Part shown: positions 1-10,001 of the stretch, piece by piece
Layout: every line of letters begins with the position of its first letter
Numbering within the stretch: position 1 is the stretch's first letter
The notes under the pieces: generated by a model
What the model was told of the DNA's origin: nothing
Databases searched by the model: none
The model's input: the letters and a program-made list of their open reading frames with translations, nothing else
Position numbers and translations under genes: made by a program
NCBI RefSeq assembly: GCF_013624435.2
Contig: NZ_CP061768.1
Coordinates: forward strand, 2,448,001 to 2,512,000
DNA: 64,000 nt
Reading direction: 5' to 3'
Origin: Nocardioides campestrisoli
GTDB lineage: Bacteria > Actinomycetota > Actinomycetes > Propionibacteriales > Nocardioidaceae

Positions 1-251
1 ACCAGGCCGGCCCGACGGCCCGCGCGGGTCATCAGCCGGGCGAGCAGCCACGCCGCTCCGGCGGTGCCGAGCACCTGGAAGGTCTGGGCCAGCCCGGCGA
101 GCTGCTCGGAGCCCGACAGGTCACGGGCCAGCAGGGACGCCGTGGCGATGCCGATGGTGATACCCAGCGCACCCACCGCCTGGACCAGGACGAGCGAGGC
201 GACGGTGCGGCGCTGCACACGCTCGACGTCCTGGACGCTGAGGGAGGCCAT
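1..251 (-). CDS. MFS transporter, N-terminal part (runs off window)
   Basis: Reverse-strand frame with ATG at 249-251, open to the window edge; only the first 83 codons are present. The start is MASLSVQDVERVQRRTVASL, followed by a long hydrophobic stretch (residues about 18-40) and a second one around residues 55-72, with basic RAGRR after it. This is the usual first-two-helix pattern of a major facilitator superfamily permease, an inner-membrane secondary transporter. The start overlaps the stop of the DUF3046 gene upstream (TGATG), so it is probably translated from the same mRNA. Family call is from the N-terminus only; substrate unknown. Confidence 0.65.
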   Translation of the reverse strand, partial: MASLSVQDVERVQRRTVASLVLVQAVGALGITIGIATASLLARDLSGSEQLAGLAQTFQVLGTAGAAWLLARLMTRAGRRAGL

Positions 252-442
252 CAGCGGTACTTCTCGGGGAGCTGGAGGGTCTGCCACACCGCCGACCAGA
301 CCTCCTTGGGGCTGAGCCCCGCGTCCAGCGCCTCGACGACGGTCCGCGAGCCCAGCTCGGGCATCACCACCATCGCCGCCCAGGACCTCGCCTTCGCCCC
401 CAGGACCTCGTCCATGCGCGCCCAGAACTCGGTGTACCTCAC
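251..442 (-). CDS. DUF3046 family small protein
   Basis: A 63-residue protein starting VRYTEFWARMDEVLG (GTG at 440-442) and containing ELGSRTVVEALDAG and a C-terminal KEVWSAVWQTLQLP. This is the characteristic pattern of DUF3046, a small actinobacterial family of unknown function usually found just upstream of recA. Here the next gene is an MFS transporter instead. The GTG overlaps the stop of the DinB-like gene (GTGA) and the stop overlaps the MFS start, so the three are likely one translationally coupled unit. The longer upstream reading frame is Arg/Pro-rich noise opposite and in frame with other genes; the GTG is chosen because the family match begins there. Confidence 0.85.
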   Translation of the reverse strand: MRYTEFWARMDEVLGAKARSWAAMVVMPELGSRTVVEALDAGLSPKEVWSAVWQTLQLPEKYR

Positions 443-978
443 ACGCGGCGCCCGAGGTCGTGCAGATGGTGCACCACGTCGTGCAGGTGGTAGCGGCCCA
501 GGGTGAGCACGGTGAACCTGCTGCCGTTGCTGCGCAGGCCGGTCCGCCCGGACTGCTCCGGGGTCACGCGCGCGTACAGCCCCGCGACCGTGCCGGCAGC
601 CTCGACCAGCTCGAGGTCGACCGCTTCGGGGTCCTGCTCGGCGTAGCGCCCCTCGACGGCCGCTGCGTCCTGGTCCCAGTTCGGAAAGGTCGGCTCGTCC
701 TCGTCGAGCATCCGGGTCAGCCGCTCGGCGAAGACCCGGTGCACGTCGCGCACGTGGCACGCGTACTCCAACGGCGACCAGGTGCCCGGGTCGGGACGGC
801 GTCGCACGGCCGCCCGGTCGCGCAGCGCATCCCCGTACGCCAGGGCGGTGGTGCGGAGGAGGTCGGGCAGGTCGCCGAGCGCCAGGTCGGCGGCCGACAG
901 CCCGCACTCGGTGCAGGGCCGGTCGAGCACCCAGGTCCAGTCCTTGGTGTCGGGCGCGATCTCGGTGGGCTCGGGCAC
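439..978 (-). CDS. DinB-fold (DinB_2/DUF664-type) protein
   Basis: 179 residues from GTG at 976-978. Two conserved His-containing segments are visible: EYACHVRDVHRVFAERL (about residues 71-87) and GRYHLHDVVHHLHDL near the C-terminus. These match the three-histidine metal site of the DinB/YfiT four-helix fold, whose members include thiol-dependent transferases and many proteins of unknown activity. An N-terminal CTECG pair of cysteines is an extra feature. It is divergent from the GNAT gene with only 39 bp between starts, and coupled to DUF3046 downstream. The start is uncertain because no strong ribosome site is visible. Specific substrate not predictable. Confidence 0.75.
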   Translation of the reverse strand: MPEPTEIAPDTKDWTWVLDRPCTECGLSAADLALGDLPDLLRTTALAYGDALRDRAAVRRRPDPGTWSPLEYACHVRDVHRVFAERLTRMLDEDEPTFPNWDQDAAAVEGRYAEQDPEAVDLELVEAAGTVAGLYARVTPEQSGRTGLRSNGSRFTVLTLGRYHLHDVVHHLHDLGRRV

Positions 979-1017
979 TCGCTCATTGAACCAGCAGCAC
1001 CTGAGAGAATCCGCCCC

Positions 1018-1527
1018 ATGCCCACGTTCTCCACCCGGTCCGCCACCGAGAGCGATCTCGCCGTCATCTCCGACATCTACACCCACGCGGTGGAGCACTC
1101 CAGGTCCACCTTCGACCTCGAGCCGCCGGACCTGGACTACTGGCGCGCGCGCCTGGACGGCCAGCACCCGGGCGACCACCTCCTGGTCGCCGTCGACGAG
1201 GACGACCGCGCGGTGGGCTACGCCTACTCCTGGTCGTTCCGGCCCCGGCCGGCCTACGAGACCACCCGGGAGACGTCCATCTACCTCGACAGCAAGGTGC
1301 GGGGGCTGGGCGTGGGCCGCATGCTCTACCCGGCGCTGCTGGAGACGATGGCGATCTCCGGCGTGCACTCCGCCGTCGCCCTCGTCGCGCTGCCCAACCC
1401 CGCGAGCGAGGCGCTGCACCTCGCCGCGGGGTTCGAGCGCGTGGGGATGATGAAGGAGATCGGCTTCAAGTTCGACCAGTGGATCGACGTCGCCTGGTAC
1501 CAGAAGATGCTGGTGACGCTCGACTGA
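1018..1527 (+). CDS. GNAT N-acetyltransferase (phosphinothricin-acetyltransferase-like)
   Basis: 169 residues from ATG 1018. The GNAT acetyl-CoA site is visible as SKVRGLGVGRMLYPALLE (about residues 92-109), which matches the R/Q-x-x-G-x-G/A motif A. It is followed by LVALPNPASEALHLAAGFERVG, the motif B segment typical of the PAT/YncA subgroup, where the Asn-Pro-Ala-Ser and GF signatures recur. Likely a cytoplasmic acetyl-CoA dependent amine acetyltransferase; whether it acts on phosphinothricin-like compounds, methionine sulfoximine or another amine cannot be told. Single gene, divergent from the DinB-like gene and convergent with the ABC exporter genes. Confidence 0.85.
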   Translation: MPTFSTRSATESDLAVISDIYTHAVEHSRSTFDLEPPDLDYWRARLDGQHPGDHLLVAVDEDDRAVGYAYSWSFRPRPAYETTRETSIYLDSKVRGLGVGRMLYPALLETMAISGVHSAVALVALPNPASEALHLAAGFERVGMMKEIGFKFDQWIDVAWYQKMLVTLD

Positions 1528-1542
1528 CCGGCGCCCGGCCGC

Positions 1543-2400
1543 TCAGGTGAGCAGCAGGGTCGCCAGCCGGCGGCGGACGACCACCAGTCCGACCAGACCC
1601 ATCGCGACCAGGTAGAGCACGCTCACCCCCGAGGCCCAGGAGAGCTGGCCGGTGGTCAGCTCCCGGCACAGCACCACGCCCCGGTAGAGCGGCGTCGCCT
1701 CCACGACCCAGCGCAGCACCCCGTCGCCGTAGGAGCTGACCGGGAAGAACGTCGCCGAGAACAGGAAGAGCGGCAGCTGGGCGAGGGTGATCTTGTCGAA
1801 GTCCTGGAAGGACTTCATCCAGGTGGTCAGCGCCATGCAGACCGCCGAGAAGGCGAAGGCGATGAGGATCGCCGCCGGCAGTGCCAGCACCGCCCACCAG
1901 GACTCCACCAGCCCCATCGCCGTCATCACCAGCAGGAACGCGGCCGAGTACGTCGAGCCCCGGATCAGCCCCCAGGCGATCTCGCCGCGTGCCACGTCCG
2001 CCGGTGTCAGCGGGGTCGCGAGCATCTGGTCGTAGAGCCGGTCGTACTTGAGCTTGAAGAACACGTTGTACGTCGAGTCCATCAGCGCGCCGTTGAACGC
2101 CGAGGCGGCGAGCATGCCGGGTGCCACGAACGCGGCGTAGGAGATCGGCTCGCCGTTGAGCTCGAAGCCCTCGACCAGCGCGCCGACGCCGATCCCGATG
2201 GAGAAGAGGTAGAAGACGGGCTCGAGGAAGCCGGTGAGGAAGAGCTTCCAGGCGGAGCGGTAGGTGAGGTAGTTGCGCAGCACGATGATCCCCGCGGCCT
2301 GCGCCGCCCCGCCGGACGGGCGGGGAGCCGCCCGGCCCGTGCCCCCGGTGCGCCCGGTGCCCCCGCTCGTGCCGTCCGTGGACGCGTCGTACGTCGCCAC
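1543..2400 (-). CDS. ABC-2 type transporter permease (NodJ-like), second permease
   Basis: 285 residues from GTG at 2398-2400. A Gly/Thr-rich cytoplasmic N-terminus of about 40 residues is followed by six hydrophobic segments typical of ABC-2 (DrrB/NodJ) exporter permeases. The segments FVAPGMLAASAFNGALMDSTY and KYDRLYDQMLATPLTPADVARGE (coupling helix region) are characteristic. It is the last gene of a three-gene unit: ATPase (3199), permease (2402), permease (this gene), with a 1-bp gap to the preceding gene. Two different permeases with one ATPase suggest a heterodimeric membrane channel. Substrate unknown; drug, lipid or polysaccharide export are all possible. Confidence 0.9.
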   Translation of the reverse strand: MATYDASTDGTSGGTGRTGGTGRAAPRPSGGAAQAAGIIVLRNYLTYRSAWKLFLTGFLEPVFYLFSIGIGVGALVEGFELNGEPISYAAFVAPGMLAASAFNGALMDSTYNVFFKLKYDRLYDQMLATPLTPADVARGEIAWGLIRGSTYSAAFLLVMTAMGLVESWWAVLALPAAILIAFAFSAVCMALTTWMKSFQDFDKITLAQLPLFLFSATFFPVSSYGDGVLRWVVEATPLYRGVVLCRELTTGQLSWASGVSVLYLVAMGLVGLVVVRRRLATLLLT

Positions 2401-2401
2401 C

Positions 2402-3198
2402 TCAGACCTCCAGCCGCTGCTCGAGCCCGCGGACCGCCAGCCGCCAGCCGACCACGCACACCGTGCCGAGGTAGAGCAGGTGCACCACCACCAGCAGCCA
2501 GTCGACGTGGTCGAGGCTGAACATCCGGGAGAGACTGACGCCGTGCCACAGCGGGGTGGCCCGGGCGACCCACTCCAGGACCACGCCCAGGTTGGCGATC
2601 GGGAAGAACGCCCCGGAGAAGAGGGTGAGCGGCACGACCCCGATCCGGTAGAGCACGCCGAAGCCCTGGTCGGAGCGGAGCCGGACGCTGAACGCCATCA
2701 CCGCGCAGGCGAAGGCAGCGCCGACCAGCACCTGCCCGCCCCACGCGGCGAACGGTCCCCACCACGAGGCGAAGACCCCGAACGGCGCGAGCACCAGCAT
2801 GAAGACGGCACAGGCCAGGGCCACCCTGGTGATCGCGAACGCCAGGTGCGCGTTGACGATGTCGCGCACCTGCAGGGGTGTGGCCAGCTGGGCCCAGTAG
2901 GTCTTCCCCCACTTGATTCCGCCCATCACCGGGTAGGTGGTCTCGTCGACCGCCACCTGCATGGCGTGCGCGGCGACCAGGCCGGGGACCACGAACGCCA
3001 GGTAGGAGGTCGCCCCCTCCAACCGGTCCGGGTCGGCCTGGATGAAGCCACCCAGCAGGACGCCCATCGCCACCACGTAGAAGAGGGGTGCGACGAAGCT
3101 GGCGATGAACCCACCGCGCCAGGTCCGTCTGAAGACCGTCCACCAGTAGTCCAGCTGGCGGAGCAGACCCTCGCGGGCACTGAGCTGCCGGGTCGTCA

Positions 3199-3199
<1 letters not shown>
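2402..3199 (-). CDS. ABC-2 type transporter permease (NodJ-like), first permease
   Basis: 265 residues from ATG at 3197-3199, overlapping the ATPase stop (TGATG). The N-terminus LRQLDYWWTVFRRTWRGGF leads into six membrane segments. FVVPGLVAAHAMQVAVDETTY and GIKWGKTYWAQLATPLQVRD match the ABC-2 permease core and its ATPase-contacting helix. The protein aligns by eye with the second permease (both have a VAPG/VPGL block, then a TY block, then ATPL), so the two are distant paralogs that probably form a heterodimer. Longer in-frame extensions upstream run antisense to the ATPase and are not coding. Confidence 0.9.
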
Positions 3200-4113
<914 letters not shown>

Positions 4114-4157
4114 GGACTCGGTCACCGGCTGAGAGTACAAACTCCCGCCGACACCAT

Positions 4158-4181
4158 GTCACCCACCACGTCACCCACCAC
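4158..4181. repeat. two tandem copies of a 12-bp unit
   Basis: GTCACCCACCAC occurs twice head to tail (4158-4169, 4170-4181), followed by another GTC. It lies in the non-coding gap between the ABC ATPase and lhr. Role unknown; it may be simple slippage, or paired regulator contacts. Confidence 0.6.
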
Positions 4182-4207
4182 GTCGCTCACCGCCGGTGAG
4201 ACCGAGC

Positions 4208-4224
4208 CCCCGGCTGAGCCGGGG
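4208..4224. promoter_or_regulatory. 17-bp perfect palindrome upstream of lhr
   Basis: CCCCGGCT-G-AGCCGGGG is an exact 8+1+8 palindrome 34-50 bp before the lhr GTG. It could be an operator for lhr or for the divergent ABC genes, or a hairpin in the lhr leader. No regulator family can be named from it. Confidence 0.35.
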
Positions 4225-4257
4225 CCTGCTGTGGGAGCCGAGTGTCAAGATGACGGG

Positions 4258-7200
4258 GTGCCCGCCCTCGACGCGTTCAGCGAACCCACCCGCGAGTGGT
4301 TCCGCGCCGCGTTCGCCGCGCCCACGCCGGCGCAGGAGGGCGCCTGGGAGGCGATCGCCCAGGGCCGGCACGCACTGGTGGTCGCGCCCACCGGCTCCGG
4401 CAAGACGCTGAGCGCGTTCCTGGCCGGGATCGACCGGCTGCTCACCGAGGAGCCGCCCGAGCCGGCCCGCCGTCTCCGGGTGCTCTACGTCTCCCCGCTC
4501 AAGGCCCTCGCCGTCGACGTCGAGCGCAACCTGCGCGCACCGCTGACCGGGATCAGGCACACCGCGACCCGGCTCGGGGCCGAGCTCCCCGAGCTCCGGG
4601 TCGGGATCCGGTCCGGGGACACCCCGGCCAACGAGCGGCGCCGGCTCAGCACCTCCCCGCCGGACATCCTGATCACCACGCCGGAGTCCCTCTTCCTCAT
4701 GCTGACCAGCCAGGCCCGCGAGTCGCTGCGCGGGGTGGAGACGGTCATCCTGGACGAGGTGCACGCGGTCGCGGGCAGCAAGCGCGGCGCCCACCTGGCG
4801 CTCTCGCTGGAGCGGCTCGACGAGCTGCTCCCCAAGCCCGCGCAACGGGTCGGGCTGAGCGCCACGGTGCGCCCGCTCGAGGAGGTGGCCCGGTTCCTGG
4901 GCGGCGGTCGCCCCGTCGACATCGTCGCCCCGCCCAGCGAGAAGAAGTGGGACCTGGAGGTCGTGGTCCCGGTCGAGGACATGACCGCCCCCGAGGAGTA
5001 CGACGAGGAGGAGGGCGACCCGAAGCGGAGCCAGTCGATGTGGCCGCACGTCGAGGAGCGGGTCGCCGACCTGGTCCAGGCGCACCGGTCCACGATCGTC
5101 TTCGCCAACTCCCGTCGGCTCGCGGAGCGACTGACCGCCCGGCTCAACGAGATCGCGGCGGAGCGAGCGGAGGCGACGCAGCCTCAGGAGCAGGACGGGC
5201 AGGAGCCGAAGGACGGCAGCGCGTGGGGTCCGCCGGCCGAGGCGATGGGCCAGGCCGGGGCGAGCCAGGGCGCCGCACCGGTGCTGGCCCGCGCCCACCA
5301 CGGCTCGGTCTCCAAGGAGCAGCGGGCCCTGATCGAGGACGACCTCAAGCAGGGCCGGCTGCCCTGCGTGGTGGCCACCAGCAGCCTGGAGCTGGGCATC
5401 GACATGGGGGCCGTCGACCTGGTCATCCAGATCGAGTCGCCACCCAGCGTGGCGAGCGCGCTCCAACGCGTGGGCCGCGCGGGGCACCAGGTGGGCGAGA
5501 CCAGTCGCGGCGTGCTCTTCCCCAAGCACCGCGGCGACCTCGCACAGACCGCCGTGGCCGTCGCGCGGATGCGCACCGGCCAGATCGAGAGCCTCTCCAT
5601 CCCCGCCAACCCGCTGGACGTGCTGGCACAGCAGATCGTGGCCGCCACCGCGGTGGACGAGTGGGACGTGGAGGAGCTCTACACGTGGGTCCGGCGGGCG
5701 GCTCCGTTCAGCACGCTCCCCCGGGCCGCGTACGAGGCCACGCTGGACCTGCTCAGCGGCCGCTACCCGAGCGAGGAGTTCGCCGAGCTGCGGCCACGGG
5801 TCGTCTGGGACCGGGTCAACGGCCGGCTCCAGGGACGACCCGGCGCCCAGCGGCTGGCGGTGACCAGCGGGGGCACCATCCCGGACCGCGGTCTGTTCGG
5901 GGTCTACCTGGTCGGCCAGGGCACCGGCCGCCGGGTCGGTGAGCTCGACGAGGAGATGGTCTACGAGTCCCGCGTGGGCGACGTCTTCGCCCTGGGCGCC
6001 ACGAGCTGGCGGATCGAGGACATCACCCACGACCGCGTGCTGGTCACCCCCGCCCCCGGCATCCCCGGGCGGCTGCCGTTCTGGAAGGGCGACGGCCTGG
6101 GCCGCCCGGCCGAGCTCGGCGCGGCCATCGGGGAGCTGACCCGCGAGCTGTCCGCCCTCCCGGTCGCCGAGGCGGTCGCGCAGGTGCAGCAGCACGGCCT
6201 GGACACCTACGCCGCGACCAACCTGGTGCGCTACCTGGACGAGCAGCGCGAGGCCACCAACCTGGTCCCCCACGACCGGCAGCTCGTGGTCGAGCGGTTC
6301 CGCGACGAGCTGGGCGACTGGCGGATGGTGCTCCACTCGCCGTACGGGATGGCGGTGCACGCCCCCTGGGCGCTGGCGGTCAACTCGCGCCTGCGCGAGC
6401 GGTACGGCGTCGACGGCCAGGCGATGGCCTCCGACGACGGCATCGTCATCCGCATCCCCGACAGCGACCAGGAGCCGCCCGGCGCCGACGTGGTGGTCTT
6501 CGAGCCCGAGGAGATCGAGCAGCTGGTCACCGACGAGGTGGGCGGCTCGGCGCTGTTCGCCAGCCGGTTCCGCGAGTGCGCCGCCCGCGCGCTGCTGCTG
6601 CCCCGGCGCGACCCGGGCCGCCGCAGCCCGCTGTGGCAGCAGCGGCAGCGCAGCGCCCAGCTGCTCGAGGTCGCCGTGCAGTACCCGACCTTCCCGATCG
6701 TGCTGGAGGCCGTGCGCGAGGTCCTCCAGGACGTCTACGACCTGCCCGCCCTGGTCAGGCTGCTCGGCGCGGTGCAGCGACGGGAGGTGAGCGTGGTCGA
6801 GGTGGCCACGACCCAGCCCTCGCCGTTCGCCCGCACGCTGCTCTTCGGGTACGTCGCGCAGTTCCTCTACGAGGGCGACTCCCCCATCGCGGAGCGCCGG
6901 GCCGCGGCGCTCTCCCTGGACCAGTCGCTGCTCGCCGAGCTGCTGGGCCGGGCCGAGCTGCGCGAGCTGCTCGACCCCGACGTGCTCGCCGAGGTGGAGG
7001 CCGACCTGCAGTGGCTCAGCGAGGACCGCCGGGCCCGCGACGCCGAGGGCGTCGCCGACATGCTGCGACTGCTCGGACCCCTCTCCGAGGCCGAGGTCGA
7101 GGCCCGGAGCCGGCCCGGCTCCCCCGTCGCCGAGTGGCTGGAGGGGCTGCGCGCGGCCCGCCGGGTGGTCGAGGTGCGGATGGCCGGGCAGGCGGTCTGG

Positions 7201-8781
7201 TGCACGGTGGAGGAGGTCGCGCGGCTGCGGGACGGCCTCGGCGTGCCGGTGCCTCCGGGCACCCCGGTGGCCTTCACCGAGCCCCAGGAGGACCCGGTGG
7301 GCGACCTCGTGGCCCGCTGGGCGCGTACCCACGGTCCGTTCACCGCCGAGTCGGTCGCCGCCCGGTTCGGGCTCGGCGAGGCGGTCGTACGGCACACGCT
7401 GGAGCGGCTCGCCTCGCGCGGGCGGGTCCTGGACGGCGAGTTCCGTCCCTCCGGCACCGGGACCGAGTGGTGCGACGCCCAGGTGCTGCGGCGGCTGCGT
7501 CGGCGCTCCCTGGCCCGGCTGCGCCAGGAGGTCGAACCGGTCACCCCCGAGACGCTGGCCCGCTTCCTCCCCGCCTGGCAGAAGGTGACCACCACCCGGG
7601 GCGCCCTGCGCGGTGTCGACGGGGTGGTCTCCGCCCTGGACCAGCTCGCCGGCTGCGCGGTACCGGCCAGCGCGCTCGAGCCACTGGTGCTCGCGGCCCG
7701 GGTGCGCGACTACCAGCCCGCATTCCTCGACGAGCTCACCGCCTCGGGCGAGGTGCTCTGGGCCGGCCACGGGAGCCTGCCCGGCAGCGACGGCTGGGTG
7801 AGCCTGCACCTGGCGGACCAGGCGCACCTCACCCTCCCGGAGCCGGTGGACAAGGAGCTCGACGAGCTCCAGCTCCGCGTGCTGGAGGCCCTGCGCCCCG
7901 GCGGGGCGTTCTTCTTCCGCCAGCTCGCCGACCAGGTCGGCTCGGTCTCGGACCCGACCCTCTCGGTCGCCCTGTGGGACCTCGTCTGGTCCGGCTACGT
8001 CAGCAACGACACCCTGGTCCCGCTGCGCAGCCTGGTCCGCAGCGGTACAGCGAGCCACCGCACCCGTCGCCCCCCGCCGCGCGCCGGCCGGATGCCGGTG
8101 CGCACCGGCCCGCCGGAGACCGCCGGGCGGTGGTCCCTCCTGCCGGACCGTGACCGGGACCCGACCCGCCGCGCCCACGCGACCGCCGAGCACCTGCTCG
8201 AGCGGCACGGGGTGGTCACCCGGGGTGCGGTCGTGTCCGAACGTGTACCCGGCGGCTTCGCGGCCGTCTACAAGGTGCTCGCCGCCTTCGAGGACTCCGG
8301 ACGCTGCCGACGCGGCTACTTCGTCGAGGGACTCGGCGCCGCCCAGTTCGGCACCGCGGGCGCGATCGACCGGCTGCGCACCTTCAGCGAGCCGCCGACC
8401 GGCCCGGAGCCCCCGGAGGCGGTCGCGCTGGCCGCCACCGACCCGGCCAACCCCTACGGTGCGGCCCTGGCCTGGCCCGAGGCCACCGGGCACCGTCCTG
8501 GCCGCAAGGCAGGCGCGCTCGTGGTCCTGGTCGAGGGGCACCTCGTGCTCTACGTCGAACGGGGCGGGCGCACCCTGCTCACCTGGTCCGAGGAGCCCGA
8601 GCAGCTGGGGCCGGCGGCCCGGGCGCTCGCCGACGCCGTACGCCGCGGCGCACTCGGACGGCTCACCGTCGAACGGGTGGACGGCTCCCAGCTGCTCGGC
8701 TCGGGCGAGACCCCCCTGCGGGTCGCGTTGCGCGAGGCCGGCTTCGTCGCCACACCGAAGGGACTGAGGATCCGTGCCTGA
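4258..8781 (+). CDS. lhr: Lhr-family ATP-dependent helicase
   Basis: 1507 residues, the usual size of long-form actinobacterial Lhr. Walker A APTGSGKT is near residue 45 and the DEVH box (ILDEVHAV) near residue 166. Motif VI (QRVGRAGHQ) follows, then the Lhr winged-helix and long C-terminal domains. Lhr is a single-strand-DNA-stimulated 3'-5' helicase of superfamily 2 linked to DNA repair. I choose GTG 4258 (VPALDAFSEPTREWF): the frame is open upstream to ATG 4156, but those codons are rich in A/T third positions, unlike the gene, and encode only TSPTTS-type filler. The 3' end overlaps nei2 by 8 bp. lhr and a nei-type gene are also adjacent in mycobacteria. Confidence 0.93.
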   Translation: MPALDAFSEPTREWFRAAFAAPTPAQEGAWEAIAQGRHALVVAPTGSGKTLSAFLAGIDRLLTEEPPEPARRLRVLYVSPLKALAVDVERNLRAPLTGIRHTATRLGAELPELRVGIRSGDTPANERRRLSTSPPDILITTPESLFLMLTSQARESLRGVETVILDEVHAVAGSKRGAHLALSLERLDELLPKPAQRVGLSATVRPLEEVARFLGGGRPVDIVAPPSEKKWDLEVVVPVEDMTAPEEYDEEEGDPKRSQSMWPHVEERVADLVQAHRSTIVFANSRRLAERLTARLNEIAAERAEATQPQEQDGQEPKDGSAWGPPAEAMGQAGASQGAAPVLARAHHGSVSKEQRALIEDDLKQGRLPCVVATSSLELGIDMGAVDLVIQIESPPSVASALQRVGRAGHQVGETSRGVLFPKHRGDLAQTAVAVARMRTGQIESLSIPANPLDVLAQQIVAATAVDEWDVEELYTWVRRAAPFSTLPRAAYEATLDLLSGRYPSEEFAELRPRVVWDRVNGRLQGRPGAQRLAVTSGGTIPDRGLFGVYLVGQGTGRRVGELDEEMVYESRVGDVFALGATSWRIEDITHDRVLVTPAPGIPGRLPFWKGDGLGRPAELGAAIGELTRELSALPVAEAVAQVQQHGLDTYAATNLVRYLDEQREATNLVPHDRQLVVERFRDELGDWRMVLHSPYGMAVHAPWALAVNSRLRERYGVDGQAMASDDGIVIRIPDSDQEPPGADVVVFEPEEIEQLVTDEVGGSALFASRFRECAARALLLPRRDPGRRSPLWQQRQRSAQLLEVAVQYPTFPIVLEAVREVLQDVYDLPALVRLLGAVQRREVSVVEVATTQPSPFARTLLFGYVAQFLYEGDSPIAERRAAALSLDQSLLAELLGRAELRELLDPDVLAEVEADLQWLSEDRRARDAEGVADMLRLLGPLSEAEVEARSRPGSPVAEWLEGLRAARRVVEVRMAGQAVWCTVEEVARLRDGLGVPVPPGTPVAFTEPQEDPVGDLVARWARTHGPFTAESVAARFGLGEAVVRHTLERLASRGRVLDGEFRPSGTGTEWCDAQVLRRLRRRSLARLRQEVEPVTPETLARFLPAWQKVTTTRGALRGVDGVVSALDQLAGCAVPASALEPLVLAARVRDYQPAFLDELTASGEVLWAGHGSLPGSDGWVSLHLADQAHLTLPEPVDKELDELQLRVLEALRPGGAFFFRQLADQVGSVSDPTLSVALWDLVWSGYVSNDTLVPLRSLVRSGTASHRTRRPPPRAGRMPVRTGPPETAGRWSLLPDRDRDPTRRAHATAEHLLERHGVVTRGAVVSERVPGGFAAVYKVLAAFEDSGRCRRGYFVEGLGAAQFGTAGAIDRLRTFSEPPTGPEPPEAVALAATDPANPYGAALAWPEATGHRPGRKAGALVVLVEGHLVLYVERGGRTLLTWSEEPEQLGPAARALADAVRRGALGRLTVERVDGSQLLGSGETPLRVALREAGFVATPKGLRIRA

Positions 8782-9556
8782 GGGAGACACCGTCTGGCGG
8801 GCCGCCCGGTTGCTGGACCGGGCCCTGGCCGGGCAACGGCTGACCGCCAGCGACTTCCGGGTCCCCGGCCTCGCCACCCACGACTTCACCGGGGCGCTGG
8901 TGCGCGGCACGGTCAGCCGGGGCAAGCACCTGCTCACCCGGATCGACGCCCAGGCGCCGTGGACGCTGCACACCCACCTGAAGATGGAGGGGGCCTGGCA
9001 GGCCTACACGCACGGTCAGCGGTGGCGCCGCCCGGTGCACACCGCCCGGGTGGTGCTGACGACCCCCCAGCGGGTGGCGGTCGGCTTCTCGCTCGGCATC
9101 GTCGAGCTGCTCAGGCGCGAGGACGAGCACCTGGCCGTCGGCCACCTTGGCCCCGACCTGCTCGGGTCGGACTGGGACGAGGAGGAGGCGCTGCGTCGGC
9201 TGACCGAGGACCCGCAGCGCCCGCTGGTGCACGCGCTGCTCGACCAGACCCGGCTCGCGGGGATCGGCAACATGTACGCCGCCGAGCTCTGCTTCACCAG
9301 CGGTGTCCGGCCCACCACCCCGATCGGCCAGGTGGGCGACCTGCCGCGATTGGTGCGGCGGGCCCGGCTGATGCTCAGCCACAACAAGCAGCGTGCGGAG
9401 CAGTCGACCACCGGCGACCTACGCCGCGGTCGGCGTACCTGGGTCTACCGGCAGCCGGAGTGCCTGCGCTGCGGGACGGCGGTCCTGGTCGAGCAGTCGG
9501 GCCCTGAGGGGCGCGAGCGGGCCACCTACTGGTGCCCCAGCTGCCAGCCAGGCTGA
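8774..9556 (+). CDS. nei2: DNA glycosylase/AP lyase, endonuclease VIII family (Nei2)
   Basis: 260 residues. After initiator removal the N-terminus is PEGDT: the catalytic N-terminal Pro and following Glu of Fpg/Nei enzymes. THLKMEGAW is the conserved helix/loop segment and NKQRAEQ lies in the helix-two-turn-helix region. The C-terminal zinc finger has CLRCG and CPSC. The enzyme removes oxidised bases and nicks the abasic site. The GTG start lies inside the end of lhr (8-bp overlap), indicating translational coupling of a helicase and a glycosylase in one repair unit. The family resemblance is to the mycobacterial Nei2 group rather than to Fpg (MutM). Confidence 0.92.
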   Translation: MPEGDTVWRAARLLDRALAGQRLTASDFRVPGLATHDFTGALVRGTVSRGKHLLTRIDAQAPWTLHTHLKMEGAWQAYTHGQRWRRPVHTARVVLTTPQRVAVGFSLGIVELLRREDEHLAVGHLGPDLLGSDWDEEEALRRLTEDPQRPLVHALLDQTRLAGIGNMYAAELCFTSGVRPTTPIGQVGDLPRLVRRARLMLSHNKQRAEQSTTGDLRRGRRTWVYRQPECLRCGTAVLVEQSGPEGRERATYWCPSCQPG

Positions 9557-9628
9557 GCAGATGCGCTCGGCCGCCACACTCGACCGAGGGCGCTGGGCGG
9601 ACGGGCTGGGGAAGCCGCGCGAGGGGCC

Positions 9629-9937
9629 TCAGGCTGCGGAGGCCACCACGTCGCCGGTCGGAGCGGGACGCGCGACCTCGAGCACGGTCCTGGCGGCGAG
9701 CGCCTCTTCCCGGGCCACGGCGGTGCTGGCCTCACGCAGCACCAGCGAGAGCGGCACGTCCAGCGCGGCGCACAACGAGGCCAGCAGCTCGGAGGAAGCC
9801 TCCTTCTGGCCACGCTCGATCTCGGAGATGTAGCCGAGGCTGACCCGGGCCTCCGCGGAGACCTCCCGCAGGGTCATGCCCAGCTCCATCCGCTTGCGAC
9901 GGAGGACGTCGCCCAGGGACCGACGAAACAGCACCAT
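9629..9937 (-). CDS. clgR: ClgR-like helix-turn-helix regulator
   Basis: 102 residues from ATG 9935-9937. An XRE-type HTH covers about residues 8-65, with [20 protein letters not shown] and then [20 protein letters not shown], nearly the ClgR consensus. In actinobacteria ClgR activates clpP/clpC and other protein quality-control genes and is itself degraded by ClpP; the C-terminal Ala-Ala of this protein (VVASAA) fits such recognition, though I infer that. An AGGAAGGAC stretch upstream could serve as ribosome site. It follows cinA, as in many relatives, but the PspA-like gene (35-kDa antigen) that often comes next is absent. Confidence 0.9.
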   Translation of the reverse strand: MVLFRRSLGDVLRRKRMELGMTLREVSAEARVSLGYISEIERGQKEASSELLASLCAALDVPLSLVLREASTAVAREEALAARTVLEVARPAPTGDVVASAA

Positions 9938-10001
9938 GCGGGAAGTCCTTCCTGAGAGTGAACCGTGAGCCCACGCTACCGGAAGCCCGCAACTCGCGTG
10001 C

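Noticed and set aside
4156..4257. A 34-codon longer N-terminus for Lhr
   Set aside because: Many codons end in A or T, unlike the rest of lhr, the residues are low-complexity, and the gap is needed for two divergent promoters.
4171..8973. A minus-strand frame open for 1600 codons opposite lhr
   Set aside because: High GC leaves opposite frames open. It is His/Gly/Arg-rich, has no recognised motif, and sits antisense to a gene with clear helicase motifs.
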